Assembly: GCA_030761205.1 (NCBI GenBank)
Contig: JAULJL010000020.1
Location: 315,001 to 379,000 of the forward strand
Reading direction: 5' to 3'
DNA: 64,000 nt
From: Fremontodendron californicum
Lineage: Eukaryota > Streptophyta > Magnoliopsida > Malvales > Malvaceae
The notes below the pieces were generated by a model that saw only the letters and a program-made list of their open reading frames with translations, was not told the origin of the DNA and did no database searches. Positions 60,889-64,000 of this stretch are shown here, piece after piece. A program made the position numbers and the translations under genes. Within the stretch, counting starts at the first letter, position 1. Each line of letters begins with the position of its first letter.

Positions 60889-61072
60889 TTAATCTATCAT
60901 TTTTCATTTTCTATTTTCTATTTTCTATTTTTCATTTTTTTCTCTTTCATTTTTTTTTCTTTTTTTTTATTTTATTTTTCATTTTTTCATTTTTTGTCTT
61001 TTTGTCTTTTTGTCTTTTTTCATTTTTCATTTTTCATTATTTTTTCAATTTTTTTCTTTTTTTTTAAAATAG
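60889..61072. repeat. Long polypyrimidine tract
   Basis: About 180 bp of almost pure T/C with scattered A, built from TTTTCATTTT, TTTTCTATTT and TTTTGTC words. In element orientation it is an A/G-rich tract about 105 bp upstream of the true polypurine tract. Confidence 0.85.
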
Positions 61073-61160
61073 TAAATTGAAGATTTTGTCCTTAAATTGA
61101 ATTCCCTGACTAAGCAAGGCTCGACCCGTCTTAAGGAAACAAATTCGATTTGCAAGAAAG

Positions 61161-61825
61161 GAAATGACCTCGACGATGGTCTCGGGGCCTTAACCTGTCT
61201 TGTTCTCAGTTGTGTTTAAAATTCTGGATATCTCCTCCAGAAGCTTCGGCTATCACAACCAAAGTCTTGCTCATTTTTAAAACTGTAAAAATTCTGGGTA
61301 TCACCTTCAGAAGCTTCAGTTATCAGCACCTAAAGACTTTTTACCTTTTCAAAGGATTTTAAAACTCTGGATACCACCACCAGAGGCTTCAGCTATCACC
61401 ACCGAAGACTTGTTCATAATAAAATAAAGTACCTCAACGATGATCTCGGGGCTCGACTCGTCTTAAGGAAACGAATTCGATTTGTAAGAAAAGAAATGAC
61501 CTCGACGATGGTCTCGGGGCCTTAACCTGTCTTGTTCTCAGCTGTGTTTAAAATTCTGGATATCTCCTCGAGAAGCTTTGGCTATCACTACCAAAGTCTT
61601 GCTCATTTTTAAAACTGTAAAAAATTCTGGGTATCACCTCCAGAAGCTTCAGCTATCACCACCAAAAACTTTCTACCTTTTCAAAGGATTTTAAAACTCT
61701 GGATATCTCCACCAGAGGCTTCAGCTATCACCAACGAAGACTTGTTCATAATAAAAAATAAAAAAAATATCTCGACGATGATCTCGGGGCTCGACTTATT
61801 TGAGAAGCAAAACGAGTTCGATTAT
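61161..61825 (-). repeat. 332-bp tandem repeat, two units
   Basis: GAAATGACCTCGACGATGGT at 61161 recurs at 61493. Each unit combines three monomers of about 60 bp (CTGGATATC, CCAGAAGCTTC, GCTATCACCACC words) with a linker of about 150 bp (CTCGACGATG, CTCGGGGC, TTAAGGAAAC). Confidence 0.9.
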
Positions 61826-61849
61826 ACCTGAAAGCTTTAAGAGATGATG

Positions 61850-62040
61850 CAAATGCTTCATGATGCAAATGCAAATGTTTTTTGTTGATGCAAACACTTC
61901 TTGATGTAGATGCAAATGACTTAGATTGGTGCAAATGTCTTTGATGCAAATGTAATTGACTTGATTTGATGCAAACTTTCTTGATGCAGATTCAACTAAC
62001 TTAGATTGATGCAAATGCTTCTTGATGTAGATGCACATGT
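61850..62040 (-). repeat. ATGCAAATG-type degenerate repeat
   Basis: Words GATGCAAATG, GATGTAGATGCAAATG and CTTCTTGATG recur every 20-35 bp. The same repeat resumes at 62745-63125. Related GCATTCATG words appear in the left element's 3'UTR. Confidence 0.7.
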
Positions 62041-62041
62041 T

Positions 62042-62740
62042 GAATAAAATTATGGATAACTCCTCCAAAAGAAGATTTCTCATTTTCAAAATTATAAAAC
62101 CCTGGATATCTCCACCAGAGGCTTCAGCTATCACCACTGAAGACTTGTTCACTTTTTTAAAACTGTAAAATTCTGGATATCCCCACCAGAAGCTTTGGCT
62201 ATCACCACCAAAGACTTGCTCATTGTAAAATTCTGGGTAACTCCTCTAGAAGGAGATTTCTCATTTTTCAAAATTATAAAACCCTGGATATCTCCACCAG
62301 AGGCTTCAGCTATCACCACCGAAGACTTGTTCACTTTTAAAACTGTAAAATTCTGGATATCCCCACCAAAAGCTTTGGCTATCACCACCAAAGACTTGCT
62401 CATTGTAAAATTCTGGGTAACTCCTCTAGAAAAAGATTTCTCATTTTTCAAAATTATAAAACCCTGGATATTTCCACCAGAGGCTTCAGCTATCACCACC
62501 GAAGACTTGTTCACTCTTAAAACTGTAAAATTCTGGATATCCCCACCAGAAGCTTTGACTATCACCATCAAAGACTTGCTCATTGTAAAATTCTGGATAA
62601 CTCCTCCAGAAGAAGATTTCTCATTTTTCAAATTTATAAAACCCTGGATATCTCCACCAGAGGCTTCAGCTATCACCACCGAAGACTTGTTCACTTTTAA
62701 AAACTGTAAAATTCTGGATATCCCCACCAGAAACTTTGAG
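62042..62740 (-). repeat. 180-bp higher-order repeat of three 60-bp monomers
   Basis: CCTGGATATCTCCACCAGAG-type starts fall at 62101, 62282, 62462 and 62642, about 180 bp apart. Each unit has three related monomers of about 60 bp ending GAAGACTTGTTCA, AAAGACTTGCTCA and GAAGATTTCTCA. On the element strand the core is GAAGCCTCTGGTGGAG, close to the GAAGCCTCGGTGGAG core of the left element's 38-bp repeat. Both strands are open (minus 62787 to 62149, plus 62195-62746) because the period is a multiple of three. Confidence 0.92.
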
Positions 62741-64000
62741 AAATGATGCAGAAGCACATGTCTTTTAACAAGGTGCTCATGCTTCATGGTGCAAATGTAA
62801 AATATTTCTTAGTGCAAATGCAAATGGCCTGGATTGATGCCCATGTTTCATGATGCAGATGCCCCTACTAATTGTGTTCATGTAACTGGTTTATGAATGG
62901 TGTAACTACAATTACCACACATTAATGAAAATGCAATGATTCTAGAAATGATGCAATTGCTTGAGATGACACAAATGCGAATTCCATGAAGAATGTAAAT
63001 GTAAAGGTAAAATGCAGATGCGTATGGAATAATGCCAATGCAAATACCCATTAATGATGCAAATGCTTGCCGACACTGTGCAGATGCAAAAGCTCGATAA
63101 AGAGATGAGTGCTCATGAGTGATGCAAATGCCCCCGGTTGTTTTTCTAGACTTTGGCTTAGCCTTTCAAATTCATTTTTCCTCTTCAAATCAGAGTATAT
63201 CTTCAATTCATTTTGGCTATTCTTTTTGCCCCAACAGTTTTCGAACTTTCATCAACAGAGATCTGCACTGGGTTCGATTTCTTCTTCTCATATCTGGAAG
63301 TTAGGACCTACCCTGGCAGTTCTATACCTTTGGGTAAGAAAAATCCTTGTCTCATGTCAACATCAAAATGGGTATTTCAAAAAATCTCTTTATTTGTTTT
63401 CGCATTTTGAAAACTTCTGAACAAAAATATTAACCCCACAATGTGTGATGTATAAATCTTTTGAAGACTGATGATCATTGTTAGAAATTTCTCTAAGTAT
63501 CAATCTGGGTTTTTTTCAACTGGGATTGGCAAGGCTTGGTATAACAAGATTCTGGCTTTTCCAGGAAAACTTCATGACAAAAATGTATATTCCTTCTAGG
63601 CTCACAAATGGAACAGGTTTTATAAATCATGAATTTATTGAGAACCAAACAAATTTAACATTCTTTTAGTTTCCATATCAAGGCATTTTGACAAGCGTCA
63701 AGATTGGCCGGGATGTTCAAACTGAAAAGTTTAATCTTGGAGAAAAGTTTCAGTTTTTTGAAGACAATCCTCTGAATGAGAATTGACAATTTGGGAGGTT
63801 CAGGAATTCCTAGATGTTCCTTAATGACCACTTTTTAAGATGACCTTCTCTTTTTATGGTATCGACACTTTCATAGATGGCATAAAAAACTCCCATTTTA
63901 CTCTAGACCGCCCGTTTTTGGGTTTTTGCCCTAGAGTCCCTTTTCTTTCCAATTTTTTATTTTTTTTTACCATGCACTTGGGAATTCTAAATTCTTCCTT

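Larger units (their letters stand above)
60785..64000 (-). other. 3' untranslated region of right-end Tat/Ogre-like element
   Basis: 3.2 kb between the polypurine tract and the window edge. Moving away from the LTR there is a pyrimidine-rich tract (60889-61072), 332-bp repeats (61161-61825), ATGCAAATG-rich sequence (61850-62040), 180-bp repeats (62042-62740), more ATGCAAATG-rich sequence (62745-63125), and about 870 bp of unique sequence (63126-64000) with only domain-free ORFs. The pol end must lie beyond 64000. Confidence 0.75.

Noticed and set aside
62149..62787. A 212-residue repeat protein gene
   Set aside because: The ORF arises from a stop-free repeat whose period is a multiple of three, and the opposite strand is open as well. 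It is kept only as a low-interest observation.
1..64000. tRNA and rRNA genes
   Set aside because: I looked for tRNA-like cloverleaf words and rRNA signatures, including around the mitochondrial segment, and found none that I could support. The only tRNA-related sequences are the primer binding sites of the retroelements.

Overview
The window looks like repeat-dominated nuclear heterochromatin of a flowering plant, probably a eudicot. The reasons are several families of plant LTR retrotransposons, a plant LINE fragment, plant mitochondrial genes embedded in nuclear repeats, and scraps of spliced plant nuclear genes. I cannot name the species. I find no intact protein-coding gene: every recognisable coding stretch is a transposon relic, a mitochondrial pseudogene or an isolated exon.

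The matrix is a very AT-rich satellite with a unit of about 19 bp, which reads TATATTACAATTACATAGA on one strand. It fills roughly 26 kb in blocks at 4313-9300, 13350-15095, 17331-21416, 25177-27584, 35973-36340, 37022-40103, 40704-44071, 46470-50719 and 53130-55232. Unit orientation flips repeatedly inside the blocks. Recognisable modules of one to several kb recur, directly or inverted, in different blocks.

Other DNA sits between these blocks. (a) Position 1-4312 is the 3' end of a Tat/Ogre-like Ty3/gypsy element: integrase end, 3' untranslated region with a 38-bp tandem repeat, polypurine tract and LTR. (b) 9316-13316 is a mitochondrial-derived block arranged as a large inverted repeat with two sdh3 pseudogenes, several nad2 5' fragments and an unidentified coiled-coil ORF, bordered by a satellite-like hairpin and a degenerate telomere-like tract. 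(c) 15105-16890 is a tandem repeat of about 175 bp, followed by a promoter or 5'UTR-like fragment. (d) 21417-25176, 27585-35972 and 50720-53129 are three copies of one Tekay/Del-type chromovirus: a truncated gag plus LTR, a near-complete element with disabled gag-pol and chromodomain, and a solo LTR with target-site duplication. (e) 36340-37021 is a LINE reverse transcriptase fragment. (f) 40104-40703 is a probable copia solo LTR with target-site duplication. (g) 44072-46470 is a rearranged patch: a broken Ogre-type LTR, a chromovirus LTR terminus, an inverted LTR piece, and exons resembling IST1-like and mitochondrial ribosomal L4 genes. (h) 55233-64000 is a minus-strand Ogre-like element seen as its LTR of about 5.5 kb plus a 3' untranslated region full of 60/180/332-bp repeats.

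Nothing here works together as a pathway. The unity is evolutionary: a satellite that rearranges by duplication and inversion, into which retrotransposons, organelle DNA and gene fragments have been inserted. The two best candidates for something undescribed are the orientation-switching 19-bp satellite with its higher-order modules, and the composite mitochondrial inverted repeat it surrounds.
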